A stretch of 64,000 bases of DNA from Belnapia arida (GCF_016773205.1 NZ_JAETWB010000002.1:62001-126000), one strand, 5' to 3'; shown: positions 1 to 8,500, counted from the first letter of the stretch. Notes: generated by a model not told the origin, from the letters alone. Numbers and translations are program-made.

Positions 1-1125
1 CCACAGCAGGCAGGCAGCGAGGAGCAGCGCCAGCCAGCTCCCCGCCAGGGCAGGCCCGGCGCCGAAGGCATCGATGCCGAGGCCGACCGTCAGCGGCACC
101 GCGCCGAAACCGAGATGGGCGAGGACGAAATAGCCGGCGACGGCGCGCGCCCGCTCCTCGCCCGAGGCCGCCTCGGCCACCGCGGCAAGGCCGCCGGGAT
201 AGACGAAGCCGTAGGTGCCGATGCCGACCACGGCGCCGCCCAGCAGCAGCGGCGCCATCCCCCAGCCCGCCGCCCCCAGAAAGGTCAGCCCGGCGCCGAG
301 CAGGAGCACGCCGAGGCCGATCCGCACCGCGCGCCGCGGTGCCACCTGGCGGAAGCCGCGCTGGGCGATGACGCCGATCAGCATCATGCCGCAGGCTGCG
401 AAAGGTCCGGCGAGCGGCCGGCCGCTGGCGGCGAGGGTCGATTGCACGGCCGTCAGCACCGTGCCCGTGACGCCCCAGCCGGGGAGAATGGCGCAGGTCG
501 TCGCCAGCGTCCCGCGCGGGAAGCCGGGGCGGCGCAGCCAGCCCTGCTGCGGCACCGCCAGCGTCTCCGGCAGGCGGGCGGCGAGGGCGAGCAGCACGAG
601 GCATATGCCGATGTGCAGGGCGAAGGTCGGCGGCGGCCGCAGCGCCGGCCAGGCAAGGATGGCGGCCAGCGTCAGGATGCCGCCGGCGCCGAAGCTGCCG
701 ATGGTCGCCAGCGCGATAACCCCGGCGGCGCGGCGCCCGCCTTCAGGCCCGCCGCCGCCGAGTTCAGCTCCCCAGGCCGCTGCCGCACCGGCGACGCAGC
801 CCATGCCAAGACCCTGCGCCACCCGCGCCAGGGCCAGCGCCGGGATGCTCGGCCAGAGGCTCAGCGCCAGGCTGGACAGCGCGGCGAGCGCCACGCCGAG
901 CAGCACGCAGGGCTTTCGGCCGATCCGGTCGGGCAGCGGCCCGAGCAGCGGCGCAGTCACGATCACCGTCGCCGCATAGCAGGCGAAGGCGAGGGCCAGG
1001 GCGCCGGCGCCGTAGCCGCCGCGGGCCGCCATCTCGCCATAGAGCGGCAGGGGGATGGTTGTCGCCAGCCCGACGGCGCCGATGGCGAGGCCGACCAAGG
1101 GCACGGCATGGGCAGGATAGGGCAA
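1..1125 (-). CDS. MFS transporter (C-terminus beyond window)
   Basis: Reading the minus strand gives an unbroken hydrophobic protein with about ten membrane segments inside the window. The loop between TM2 and TM3 reads PLPDRIGRKP, the DRxGRK signature of the major facilitator superfamily, and a second-half motif GEERARAVAGYF sits near the truncated end. The family exports or imports small solutes by proton antiport or symport in the inner membrane; the substrate cannot be told. I prefer a TTG start at 1125 because GGAG lies seven bases before it; a GTG at 1104 is the alternative. It is divergent from the acetyltransferase at 1230, with a gap of about 100 bases. The 3' end lies outside the window. 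Confidence 0.85.
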   Translation of the reverse strand, partial: MPYPAHAVPLVGLAIGAVGLATTIPLPLYGEMAARGGYGAGALALAFACYAATVIVTAPLLGPLPDRIGRKPCVLLGVALAALSSLALSLWPSIPALALARVAQGLGMGCVAGAAAAWGAELGGGGPEGGRRAAGVIALATIGSFGAGGILTLAAILAWPALRPPPTFALHIGICLVLLALAARLPETLAVPQQGWLRRPGFPRGTLATTCAILPGWGVTGTVLTAVQSTLAASGRPLAGPFAACGMMLIGVIAQRGFRQVAPRRAVRIGLGVLLLGAGLTFLGAAGWGMAPLLLGGAVVGIGTYGFVYPGGLAAVAEAASGEERARAVAGYFVLAHLGFGAVPLTVGLGIDAFGAGPALAGSWLALLLAACLLW

Positions 1126-1229
1126 CGGGCGACTCCGGCGGCAGCCGGGCAGAGTGCGGCAAGCGACAGGGCGGGTGAAGGGCCCCGCCCGGTGGACAAG
1201 ACGTCCCGCAGGCGGCAGGATTCGTTGCC

Positions 1230-1760
1230 ATGACCGACCTTTCGCTTCGCGACAGCACCGCAGCCGACATCCCGGCGATCACCCGCATCTACGGCCACTG
1301 GGTCCGCCATGGCTCCGGGAGCTTCGAGACCGAGCCGCCGGACGAAGCGGAGATGGCGCGGCGGCGGGAGGCGATCCTGGCCGGGGGCTACCCCTATCTG
1401 GTGGCCGTCGATGCGGCAGGGACGGTGCTTGGCTATGCCTATGCCAGCGCCTACCGGACGCGGCCGGCCTATCGGTTCACAGTGGAAAATTCGATCTATG
1501 TGTCGCCTGAGGCCGGGCGGCGCGGCATCGGCCAGTTACTGCTGCAGGCGCTGATGGCGCAATGCGAAGCGCTCGGCTACCGGCTGATGGTGGCGGTGAT
1601 CGGCGATTCCGGGAATGCCGGCTCGATCGGCCTGCACAAGTCTTGCGGCTTCGCCCATGCCGGCCTGCTGCCTGGCATCGGCTGGAAGCATGGCCGCTGG
1701 CTGGACTGCGTCCTGATGACCCGCGCTCTTGGCGAAGGGGCTTCAACCGCCCCTAAGTGA
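1230..1760 (+). CDS. GNAT N-acetyltransferase, phosphinothricin acetyltransferase-like
   Basis: A 176-residue single-domain GNAT enzyme that should transfer acetyl from acetyl-CoA to an amine. The N-terminus has IYGHWV followed by SFETEPP, and the middle reads RTRPAYRFTVENSIYV, both typical of the PAT/Bar group that acetylates phosphinothricin or methionine sulfoximine/sulfone. The acetyl-CoA loop is GRRGIGQLL at about residue 95, followed by GNAGSIGLHKSCGF. AGGA lies nine bases before the ATG. Natural substrates in this group are usually toxic amino-acid analogues; a resistance role is inference. It is followed by a G/C hairpin and a convergent membrane-protein gene. Confidence 0.88.
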   Translation: MTDLSLRDSTAADIPAITRIYGHWVRHGSGSFETEPPDEAEMARRREAILAGGYPYLVAVDAAGTVLGYAYASAYRTRPAYRFTVENSIYVSPEAGRRGIGQLLLQALMAQCEALGYRLMVAVIGDSGNAGSIGLHKSCGFAHAGLLPGIGWKHGRWLDCVLMTRALGEGASTAPK

Positions 1761-1770
1761 TGGCGGGGCC

Positions 1771-1788
1771 GGGGGGAAGCCTCCCCCC
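1771..1788. terminator. Hairpin between convergent genes
   Basis: A seven-base perfect inverted repeat (arms 1771-1777 and 1782-1788) made of G and C runs, followed by a second G5/C5 hairpin at 1799-1813 and then a short T run. It separates the acetyltransferase from the convergent membrane-protein gene and could end transcription from both sides. Confidence 0.5.
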
Positions 1789-1823
1789 AGCGGGGCGCGG
1801 GGGCAGAACCCCCATAGCCCGTT

Positions 1824-2756
1824 TTACGCGTAGCGCCGCGCCGCCAGGTTGGCGTTCCGCGTGCCCGTCCGCGCGCCCAGCACTGCGGCCACGGCGCCGA
1901 GCAGCATCGCCGCGAAGGCCCAGTAGGCAGCCACCGCGCCAGCCGTCGCCGCTGCATCGGCCGCTTCGCGGGCCTGGCGCTCGGCGGCCTGCGCCGTCTC
2001 GGTCGCCTGCTGCTCGACCTGCTGGATGCGGCGGGTCGCCTCATCGGCCGGGATGTTGTACTCGGCCGCCACCAGCCGGCCCAGCCGGTCGCGGTCACCC
2101 TGCGGCAGGTTGCCGTCGGTGACGCGGCGGGTCAGGAGCTGGCCGATCTCCGCCTTGCGCTGGTCGCTGTTCATTGCCGCCGGATCGCCGCCGCCGGTGC
2201 CGCTGAGGGCGTTCTGCGCGCGGTCGACGAGTTGCTGCGGGTCAATCTGGCTGGCGAGGCGGCTGGCCGGGCCGGAGGCAGCGGAGGCCGCCTGGCCGGC
2301 TGCCTGGGAGACGCCGCCGACGATGGAGGAGAGGCCCTGGGTCGCGGTCGAGGCGGTGCCGGCGATGACGTTGCCGAGCAGCACCGCCGAGAGCAGGTAG
2401 CCGATGGCCCAGACCGAGAGGCCATGCAGCGTGCTGTCGGTGCCGTCCGCGCTGCCCGAGAGCCGCGCCGCGACATAGCCGCCGACCGCGAGGCCGATCA
2501 GGTTCGAGATCAGCAGCCAGGCACCGGCGGCGATGCCAACGGTGGAGCCGCTCGGCGACTGGGCGTTGGTGGCGTCGACCGAGCTTGCGCCGATTGCGAC
2601 GCCGAGAATGGAGAGCATGGCGCCCACCACGACGGCGACGATGCCGCCGGCGAGGATGGCGCCCCAGGAAACGCGGCGCGGCAGAGGCGCAGCGGTTTCC
2701 AACGAGCCGGTCATGGTGCCGGGCGTGGTGGTCGCGCCTATGGTTTGCGTGGCCAT
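1824..2756 (-). CDS. Membrane protein of unknown function, PhnA-like in name only
   Basis: A protein of 310 residues starting MATQTIGATT. After a short cytosolic tail with PRRVSWGAILAGG come two membrane segments (about residues 35-60 and 85-110), a further one near 125-150, then a long soluble alanine-rich helical stretch with RRVTDGNLPQGDRDRL, and a final membrane segment just before the C-terminus (GAVAAYWAFAAMLLGAV). Proteins of this layout are common in alphaproteobacteria and are often called PhnA-like, but I see no zinc-ribbon or phosphonatase motif to support that name. The start at 2756 was chosen because the extra upstream frame has no hydrophobic or conserved character. It is divergent from tauE. 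Confidence 0.7.
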   Translation of the reverse strand: MATQTIGATTTPGTMTGSLETAAPLPRRVSWGAILAGGIVAVVVGAMLSILGVAIGASSVDATNAQSPSGSTVGIAAGAWLLISNLIGLAVGGYVAARLSGSADGTDSTLHGLSVWAIGYLLSAVLLGNVIAGTASTATQGLSSIVGGVSQAAGQAASAASGPASRLASQIDPQQLVDRAQNALSGTGGGDPAAMNSDQRKAEIGQLLTRRVTDGNLPQGDRDRLGRLVAAEYNIPADEATRRIQQVEQQATETAQAAERQAREAADAAATAGAVAAYWAFAAMLLGAVAAVLGARTGTRNANLAARRYA

Positions 2757-2898
2757 TTGTTGTATCCGTGACTGGTTGTGGCGGCTGAACGCCCGCCCCG
2801 CGCTGCGGTTCACGGCTTCTGGTTGCAGTTTCTGCCTTGCTCCCGCCACAGGCCCGGTTCAAACCCCCGGCCATTGCTTCTCTGGTCCGGAATTGCCG

Positions 2899-3807
2899 AT
2901 GCAGGTCTACCTGCCGATCGCCGAGATGTCAGTGGACGCCTTCCTGCTGGTCGGCATCGGGTTCGGCGTGGGCTGGCTTTCCGGCCTGTTCGGCGTGGGC
3001 GGCGGCTTCCTGCTGACGCCGCTGCTGATCCTGATCGGCATCCCCTCCCCCGTCGCCGTGGCCTCGGGCGCCAACCAGACGCTCGGTGCCTCGGTCTCCG
3101 GCCTCATCGCGCAATGGCGGCGCGGCAATGTGGACGCCAAGATGGGCGGCGTGCTGCTGGTCGGCGGCGTGCTCGGCTCGCTGGCCGGGGTGCAGCTCTT
3201 CGCGCTGCTGCGGCGGATCGGCCAGGTCGACCTCGCCGTCTCGGTCTTCTACGTGGTCGTGCTGGGCACGGTCGGCGGGCTGATGGTGATGGAGAGCGTG
3301 CGCGCCATCCTCCGCCGGCGCACCGCCACGAAGCGCAAGCTGCACGAGCATTTCTGGATGCACGGCCTGCCGCTGAAGATGCGGTTCCGCCGCTCGCGGC
3401 TCTACATCTCCATCATCCCTCCGTTTGCGGTGGGCTTCGGCATCGGCGTGCTCTCGGCGGTGATGGGGGTGGGCGGCGGCTTCATGCTGGTGCCGGCGAT
3501 GATCTACTTCCTCGGCATGCCGACCTCGGTCGTCATCGGCACCTCGCTCTTCCAGGTGGTCTTCGTCGCCGCCAACGTGACGATGCTGCAGGCGGTGCAG
3601 CTCGGCACGGTCGACATCCTGCTGACCATGCTGCTCCTGCTCGGCGGCGTCGCGGGAGCGCAGTTCGGCGCCTCCATGGGAACGCGGTTGCGCGGGGAGG
3701 AGACGCGGGCGCTGCTCGGCCTGCTGGTGCTCTCGGTGGCGATGAGCCTGCTTTGGGGTCTGCTGCGGCGGCCGGCGAACCTGTTCAGCAGCGGCCCCGC
3801 GCTGTGA
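2899..3807 (+). CDS. TauE/SafE (TSUP) family anion permease
   Basis: A 302-residue integral membrane protein with two related halves. Each half has the TSUP glycine motif: GLFGVGGGFLLTPLL near residue 32 and SAVMGVGGGFMLVPAMI near residue 190. The family moves sulfite, sulfonates or other organic anions across the inner membrane. The stop codon overlaps the GTG start of the next gene, and that next protein is the family's usual partner, so both probably act together. The longer upstream open frame was rejected because the hydrophobic core starts right after MQVYLPIAEMS. Confidence 0.9.
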   Translation: MQVYLPIAEMSVDAFLLVGIGFGVGWLSGLFGVGGGFLLTPLLILIGIPSPVAVASGANQTLGASVSGLIAQWRRGNVDAKMGGVLLVGGVLGSLAGVQLFALLRRIGQVDLAVSVFYVVVLGTVGGLMVMESVRAILRRRTATKRKLHEHFWMHGLPLKMRFRRSRLYISIIPPFAVGFGIGVLSAVMGVGGGFMLVPAMIYFLGMPTSVVIGTSLFQVVFVAANVTMLQAVQLGTVDILLTMLLLLGGVAGAQFGASMGTRLRGEETRALLGLLVLSVAMSLLWGLLRRPANLFSSGPAL

Positions 3808-4544
3808 TCCGCTTCGCCCTGCTGCTGCTGCTCGCCTGGGCCGGTCCCGGCCGGGCGCAGGAGCTGCCGCTGGTCGCCGCGCTTTCGCAGAATGCCGTCG
3901 AGGTGACGACGGGCTTCACCGGCACCTCGCTCATGGTCTTCGGCAGCACCGAGGGGCCGATCGGGCCGGGCGGGGACGAGGTGCTGGTGGTCGCCCGCGG
4001 CCCGACCCGGCCGGTGGTGGTGCGGCGGAAGGTCCCGGTGCTCGGGGTGATCTGGGTGAACGGGCCCTCCGCCCGCTTCGCCGGGGTGCCGGGCTTCTAC
4101 TTCCTTGCCGGCACCCGCCCGGCCTGGCAGGTGCTACCGGAGGAGGAGCGGCAGCGGAACGGCCTCGGTCTCGACAGCCTGCCGCTGACCAGCACCGGCG
4201 CGCGCTCGCCCGCCTTCCGCGCCGCGCTGCTCGAGCTCGAGAGCGACAGCGGCCTCTGGGTCGAGGATCCGGCACCGGTGGAGATCGCCGGCAGCCGGCT
4301 CTTCCATGCCCGGCTGCCGCTGCCCGCCGCGGTGCCGACCGGCGACTACCAAGTGGAGGTGCTGCTGGTCCGCTCCCGCCGGATCGTGGCGCGGCAGGCG
4401 CTCGCCTTCCGGGTGGACCGGGTCGGCACGGCGGACCGCATCGCCACCGTCGCGGCGGACCAGCCTTTCCTCTACGGTCTCTCCTGCATTCTGTTCGCGG
4501 CGCTGGCCGGCTGGCTCGGCAGCGTCCTGTTCCGGAGGGGTTGA
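3804..4544 (+). CDS. TIGR02186 family (Alph_Pro_TM) membrane-anchored protein
   Basis: A protein of 246 residues beginning with a GTG that overlaps the tauE stop by four bases. It has an N-terminal signal peptide (about residues 1-18, cleavage near GRAQE), a periplasmic beta-rich body and one C-terminal membrane helix (YGLSCILFAALAGWLGSVLF) with a short arginine tail. The order signal-domain-TM and the position directly after a TSUP permease match the alphaproteobacterial TIGR02186 family. Its role is not known; it is assumed to be an accessory subunit of the permease. The next gene starts within its stop codon, so three genes form one tight operon. Confidence 0.85.
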   Translation: MIRFALLLLLAWAGPGRAQELPLVAALSQNAVEVTTGFTGTSLMVFGSTEGPIGPGGDEVLVVARGPTRPVVVRRKVPVLGVIWVNGPSARFAGVPGFYFLAGTRPAWQVLPEEERQRNGLGLDSLPLTSTGARSPAFRAALLELESDSGLWVEDPAPVEIAGSRLFHARLPLPAAVPTGDYQVEVLLVRSRRIVARQALAFRVDRVGTADRIATVAADQPFLYGLSCILFAALAGWLGSVLFRRG

Positions 4545-5044
4545 TGGGCGAGACGCGGGAGCAACAGGAAGCCGCGAGCAAGCGCGACCGGGTGTTCCTC
4601 GTGGTGGTGGATGACAGCCCGGAGCGGGCCGTCGCCCTCCGCTACGCCTGCCTACGGGCCCGCAACGGCGGCGGGCGGGTAGCCCTGCTGCGGGTGATCG
4701 AGCCCGAGGGCATCACCGAATGGGCCGGCGTCGGCGCCATGATGGCCGAGGAGCGGCGGGAGGAGGCGGAGCGCATCCTCAGCGGCCTCGCCGCGCAAGT
4801 GAACGAGATCACCGGCGGGCTGCCAATCCTGCTCATCCGCGAAGGGCATCCGCGGGACGAGCTGCTGGCACTGCTCAAGGAGGATCCGCGCCTTTCGATC
4901 CTGGTACTGGCTTCCTCCGGCGACGGCAGTGGGCCGGGGCCGCTGATCAACGCGCTGACCGGGCGCTACGCCACGCATGTGCGGGTGCCGATGACGATCG
5001 TCCCCGGCAACCTCGACGACGCAGAGATGGAGCGTGTGACCTAG
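4544..5044 (+). CDS. Universal stress protein (UspA family)
   Basis: A 166-residue cytoplasmic protein with a single Usp domain. The first strand reads VFLVVVDDSPERAVAL, with the aspartate that binds nucleotide, and the end carries GDGSGPGPLINALTGRYATHVRVPMTIV, a version of the ATP-binding G-2x-G-9x-G(S/T) motif. GGAGGGG precedes the ATG at 4544. It shares one base with the stop of the preceding gene, so it is translated with the anion permease pair. The combination suggests a stress or nucleotide signal tied to the transporter, which is inference. Confidence 0.9.
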   Translation: MGETREQQEAASKRDRVFLVVVDDSPERAVALRYACLRARNGGGRVALLRVIEPEGITEWAGVGAMMAEERREEAERILSGLAAQVNEITGGLPILLIREGHPRDELLALLKEDPRLSILVLASSGDGSGPGPLINALTGRYATHVRVPMTIVPGNLDDAEMERVT

Positions 5045-5170
5045 CCTCGACCGCGAAGCCGGACTGCGGACGCGATAGCCGGGATCAAGCTCGCGACACC
5101 GGGGCATCCCAAGCCTGCGCCGGCCGTTACGGCATGCATGGGATATGGTCATCGAGCTTGGTACGCCTGC

Positions 5171-5731
5171 ATGGGCAGGATGCCTTGGCCGAGGCGCTGG
5201 CGCCGGGCGGCGATGCTGTCCGCATTGCTGCTCCTGCCCGGCTGCGAGACCCTGAGCCGCATGGATTACCTGGATCAATTCTTCGATCCCAGGGCTTACG
5301 CAGCCCGGCATCAGCCTCGGTCGTCTTCCCCCGCTGGCCCCGGCCGTGCGGCAAGTCCACCCCGCGAGGTACCCCCCGCCGCAAGTCCGGAGCGGAAGCC
5401 TTCCCTGCCGGCGGCGCCCGAACCTGTCGACGAGACGGTGAGCCAAGCCTCCTCGGTACCAGAAGCGGGACGCGATCAATGGATCCGCAGCACCGTGCGG
5501 ACGCATCCCTGGCTCGCCCTGAACTGGGCGCAATTGACGACCGCGCAGCAACAACAGGTCGAGCGGCAGCTATCCTATGCAGGCACCGCCGCGCCTACGG
5601 CGAACAGCGACCCTGCATCGGCTTGGGATACGATGGGTCTCGACGACCGCACCGAACTTGCCTTCGGCACCCCCGCCATGGCCGGCGTTGCTTCCAGCCG
5701 GGGTGACGGCTACGCGGAGCGGCGCCGCTAG
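5171..5731 (+). CDS. Putative lipoprotein, unknown function
   Basis: A predicted 186-residue lipoprotein. A basic start (MPWPRRWRRA) is followed by a hydrophobic stretch and the lipobox LLLPGC. The mature part is proline/serine-rich and of low complexity to about residue 100, then has a more ordered segment with WIRSTVRTHPWLALNWAQL and QQQQVERQL. No family was recognised. In-frame ATGs at 5138, 5171 and 5180 all keep the lipobox; none has a strong Shine-Dalgarno sequence, so the start is uncertain. Its TAG stop is the first base triplet of a repeat element found again at 37.2 kb. Confidence 0.6.
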   Translation: MGRMPWPRRWRRAAMLSALLLLPGCETLSRMDYLDQFFDPRAYAARHQPRSSSPAGPGRAASPPREVPPAASPERKPSLPAAPEPVDETVSQASSVPEAGRDQWIRSTVRTHPWLALNWAQLTTAQQQQVERQLSYAGTAAPTANSDPASAWDTMGLDDRTELAFGTPAMAGVASSRGDGYAERRR

Positions 5732-5834
5732 AGCGATTTCCGTTCGCACCGGCTCTCGAATCTCGCTCTAGCCTGTTGTTTGGACGAGTAAATTACTCCG
5801 ATCGGTTGATTCCATCTGATCGGAGCTTGCTCTA
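5729..5834 (+). repeat. 106-bp intergenic element, copy A
   Basis: The sequence from the TAG stop codon of the preceding gene to 5834 is repeated, inverted, at 37236-37341; I count about 84 matches over 105 ungapped positions. The ends are inverted repeats (TAGAGCGA on the left, TTGCTCTA on the right). Inside lies a palindrome with arms CTCCGATCGG (5796) and TGATCGGAG (5817-5825). It has no coding capacity and resembles a miniature inverted-repeat or REP-type element. Confidence 0.8.
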
Positions 5835-5845
5835 ACGCGGATATT

Positions 5846-5873
5846 TCCGGTCAGGCGATCCTGCCTGACCGGA
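5846..5873. terminator. Perfect 11-bp hairpin between convergent genes
   Basis: Arms 5846-5856 and 5863-5873 are perfect inverted copies (TCCGGTCAGGC and its complement) with a six-base loop. GTTGTTTC follows on the plus strand. It lies between two convergent lipoprotein genes and may terminate both. Confidence 0.65.
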
Positions 5874-5918
5874 GTTGTTTCGGGATCCGCCTTCCGGTTG
5901 GCGTTGGCCGGTGGACCG

Positions 5919-6140
5919 TCAGTAACGCCGCGGTGCCGTCAGCGCGCCACCTGCCGCACCGATGCCACCACCAACCAGGGCACCCGTGCCGACGCTGCCA
6001 CCGGTCAGTGCGCCGACGCCAGCACCGGCACCGGCACCGAGCAAGCCACCCGATACGGCTCGCCCGCCCGCGCTCTGGCCGCAGGCCGCAAGGCTGAGCG
6101 ATACGGTCGCTGCCAACAGCACTGCCTTGAATGTCTTCAT
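5919..6140 (-). CDS. Small glycine-zipper lipoprotein
   Basis: A 73-residue protein with a signal peptide and lipobox LSLAAC (cysteine at about residue 20). The mature part is almost only glycine, alanine and small residues in a repeating pattern (GGLLGAGAGAGVGAL, VGGGIGAAGGAL) typical of glycine-zipper outer-membrane lipoproteins of the YMGG/Rickettsia 17-kDa type. Such segments insert in or span the outer membrane. GGGAGG lies eight bases before the ATG at 6140, which fixes the start. Function beyond envelope structure cannot be told. Confidence 0.75.
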   Translation of the reverse strand: MKTFKAVLLAATVSLSLAACGQSAGGRAVSGGLLGAGAGAGVGALTGGSVGTGALVGGGIGAAGGALTAPRRY

Positions 6141-6293
6141 GATGATCGCCTCCCGCTTGATGAACGGGAAACGTACCAGTCGGCCAAAAGCCGCTTCCGG
6201 CCTGTTCACGTCTCCGCTTCCCTCAGGGGCAAGAGAGGGGCCGGACAAGCGTGCGGCATCATCGCATCGCCAATGCCGGGCCTTGCGCAGGGT

Positions 6294-6953
6294 TCAGCGC
6301 GTATCGCCAGTGAAGTCGGCGCGCGGCACGACGGCGCCGAGCGCCTCCAGCGCCGCCCGGCTGCGGCGGGCGACGACCAGCAGGGCGGGCAATTCCCGCG
6401 GCTGGCGAAGCAGGGCGAGTGCCACCCGCCCGGCTGCCGGCCGGCCATCCGCCGTCAGCCCGACCGCAGCGGCGCGTGGCAGCACCTCCTCGGCCGTATC
6501 CGCCACGGCCCGCAGGGCTGCGAAGGGCAGGCGGCGGGCGGTGGCGAAGGCGGCCGCCGCCTCGGTCTCCAGATCGACGACGAGGGCGCCGGTCGCCGCC
6601 CGCAGCAGCCGCTTACCTGAGGGCTCGCCGACCACGCCGGCCGCGCCCGCCACCATGCCGAGCCGCGCACCGCAACGCTGGGCGAGTCTGGCCGACCAGA
6701 CCGGATCGGCCGCATAGGCCCCGCCGGGACCGCGCACCCGCGTGGCGACCACCAGATCGCCGGTGATGAGCGAGGGATCGAGCCCGCCGGCGATGCCGAA
6801 GCTGAGTACGCCGGTGATGTCCTCCGGCTGGTTCTGCAACAGGGCACGCAGCCGGGCCGGGTCGCCGCCGCTGACGACGACGCGCAGGCCCTTCGGCAAC
6901 AGGGCCGCCTCCGACTGCATGCCGACGACGGCGAGGATGGACGGGGCGCTCAT
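6294..6953 (-). CDS. Nucleoside phosphorylase-like protein, probably HpnG type
   Basis: A 219-residue protein of the PNP/UDP phosphorylase fold. It has the early motif VVVSGGDPARLRALL, then SFGIAGGLDPSLITGDLVVAT, and a late VDLETEAAAAFATARRLPFAALRAVADTA, which corresponds to the MEx motif and catalytic aspartate region of the family. The short length and the GGGDP/GIAGGLDP pattern match the hopanoid-associated phosphorylase HpnG, which removes adenine from adenosylhopane. No other hopanoid genes are in the window, so a general nucleosidase role (for example on methylthioadenosine) remains possible. Part of the upstream open frame is not conserved-looking; ATG 6953 is used. Confidence 0.62.
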   Translation of the reverse strand: MSAPSILAVVGMQSEAALLPKGLRVVVSGGDPARLRALLQNQPEDITGVLSFGIAGGLDPSLITGDLVVATRVRGPGGAYAADPVWSARLAQRCGARLGMVAGAAGVVGEPSGKRLLRAATGALVVDLETEAAAAFATARRLPFAALRAVADTAEEVLPRAAAVGLTADGRPAAGRVALALLRQPRELPALLVVARRSRAALEALGAVVPRADFTGDTR

Positions 6954-7008
6954 GCTGCGGTGCAGTATAGACAGGGCGAGCCGGCCCTGCCCACCCCGCG
7001 CCGAGAGT

Positions 7009-7314
7009 TTACCTCGGCTGCTCGGTCTCCACGCCACCCGGAAGGGTCAGGCCACGGGTGCGCAGACAATCCCGGAAGGCGCGGGCCAGCAAGGTCCGCT
7101 CCTCCCGGTTCAGCCGGTCGTCATTCACTGAGTTGCCCGGCATCCGCTGACGGTTGAGCGCGGTGACGGCCGGGGATTGCCTGGCTTCCTCCCGGCACTC
7201 CTGCTGCTCCGGCGTCTCCGGCTGGCGCTGCGGCGCGGCGCCGAGAAGTCTGTCGTACAGGCCGCAGCCGCCGAGCGGCAGGAGCAGGGCGAGCGCCGCG
7301 GCGGCTCGCCTCAT
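7009..7314 (-). CDS. Small lipoprotein, unknown function
   Basis: A 101-residue secreted lipoprotein: MRRAAAALALLLPLGGC gives a clear signal peptide with lipobox. The mature part is polar and helical, with two further cysteines (QQECREEARQ and FRDCLRTRGL) that could form a disulfide in the periplasm. Its start overlaps the stop codon of nudC by four bases (7311-7314), so it is translated with it. Homologues of this layout are frequent next to housekeeping genes in Acetobacteraceae, but their role is unknown. Confidence 0.7.
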   Translation of the reverse strand: MRRAAAALALLLPLGGCGLYDRLLGAAPQRQPETPEQQECREEARQSPAVTALNRQRMPGNSVNDDRLNREERTLLARAFRDCLRTRGLTLPGGVETEQPR

Positions 7315-8258
7315 CGCCTGGTCCCTGCCGGTCCAGCTTCGGCCAGCCAGTCCTCGATCAGCCGGCGGGCGATGCTGTCGCCGCGCGGCAGGGCGAAGCC
7401 ATGCGCCTCAGGGTTGCGCATCTGCTCGACCGTGAACCAACGGGCGTCGCGCAGCTCTTCCGGGTCGATGGTGATCTCGTCGCTCAGCCCCTCGGCATGG
7501 AAGCCGAGCATGATGGAGGCGGGAAAGGGCCAGGGCTGCGAGGAATGGTAGAGGACCTCCCCGACATCGATGCCGGCCTCCTCCTTCACCTCGCGGCGCA
7601 CCGCCTCCTCCAGCGTTTCGCCCGGCTCGACGAAGCCGGCGAGGGTCGAGTACATCACGCTGTTGGGGAAGCGGGTGGAATGGCCGAGCAGGCAGCGCCC
7701 CTCGCGCACCACCAGCATGATGACGGCCGGGTCGGTCCGTGGGAAATGCTGCGTGCCGCAGTTGGTGCAGGCCATGGCATTGCCGGCCGAGCGCGGCTCG
7801 CAGCCGGCGCCGCAGACGCCGCAGAAGCGGTGCCGGGTGCGCCAGTGCATCAATCCGCGCGCATGGGCGAGGACGCTTGCCTCGCCCGGCGGCAGCAGCC
7901 CGGCGACGGCGCGGAGGTCGGTGAAGGCGCCCATTCCCTCCGGCAGCAGCGGCAGCGGGTCCTCCGCCTGGGAGCAATCGACGGCGAAGACCGGCCGCCC
8001 CTCCCAAAAGCCGAGGAAGGCCCAGGGCCCACCCGCCATGCGCACCGCCTCGGCCGCGGCGCCGGTCAGCAGCACCGCCTCCGGCGCGCCTTCGGGGACG
8101 CCCTTCATCAGGCTGCGGCTGCGCCAGACCGGGACGAAGAGCGTCTCCGCATCGGCCAGGGCGGCCTCGATAAAGGCGGCATCCTCGCGGCGGTTGGACG
8201 CGCGATCGAGGGGGCTGCCGGAATAGGCGTTGGGGCGGCTGGCGGGAATGGAGAGCAT
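7311..8258 (-). CDS. nudC: NAD(+) diphosphatase / RNA deNADding enzyme NudC
   Basis: A 315-residue Nudix hydrolase that cleaves NADH/NAD+ to NMN and AMP and can remove NAD caps from RNA. The order is an N-terminal domain, a four-cysteine zinc ribbon (CGVCGAGC at about residue 145 and CTNC), the Nudix box (GFVEPGETLEEAVRREVKEEAGI in the family pattern GX5EX7REUXEEXGU), then SQPWPFP, the motif that marks NADH-specific members. All metal-binding glutamates are present. The ATG at 8258 begins MLSIPASRPNAY; the longer frame upstream runs into the SRP RNA and was rejected. Confidence 0.95.
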   Translation of the reverse strand: MLSIPASRPNAYSGSPLDRASNRREDAAFIEAALADAETLFVPVWRSRSLMKGVPEGAPEAVLLTGAAAEAVRMAGGPWAFLGFWEGRPVFAVDCSQAEDPLPLLPEGMGAFTDLRAVAGLLPPGEASVLAHARGLMHWRTRHRFCGVCGAGCEPRSAGNAMACTNCGTQHFPRTDPAVIMLVVREGRCLLGHSTRFPNSVMYSTLAGFVEPGETLEEAVRREVKEEAGIDVGEVLYHSSQPWPFPASIMLGFHAEGLSDEITIDPEELRDARWFTVEQMRNPEAHGFALPRGDSIARRLIEDWLAEAGPAGTRR

Positions 8259-8355
8259 GCGGGACGGACGGTGCCATGCGAGGGGCGCGGGGGCAACGGG
8301 CGGACCGAAGAGCCCGGCTTGTACGAAGCCCCCCAGGGCATGATATGGTGCCCCC

Positions 8356-8451
8356 GGAAGGTCGGCGGCGGACGGGCTCCCCGCCAACCCGGTCAGGTCC
8401 GGAAGGAAGCAGCCGTAACGGGTTCTCGCCCGGGTCGCTTGCCGGCCTTCC
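8356..8451 (+). ncRNA. ffs: Signal recognition particle RNA (4.5S, small bacterial type)
   Basis: The conserved tetraloop and internal-loop core GGTCAGGTCC GGAAGGAAGCAGCC is present at 8391-8414. The flanks fold into one long hairpin: GGAAGGTCGGC at 8356 pairs with GCCGGCCTTCC ending at 8451 (one G-U pair), which sets the limits. The RNA binds Ffh and directs membrane proteins to FtsY and the translocon. The place just before dnaX is a common arrangement in alphaproteobacteria. Confidence 0.93.
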
Positions 8452-8500
8452 ACCCTCTCCCCGGCCCGGCGGGCCAGATGCACGGGATGCCGCCGCGCCG

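Noticed and set aside
1799-1813. G5/C5 hairpin as a separate repeat family
   Set aside because: Such short G/C hairpins occur at many gene ends here (for example 22450-22462) and give too little sequence to claim a family.
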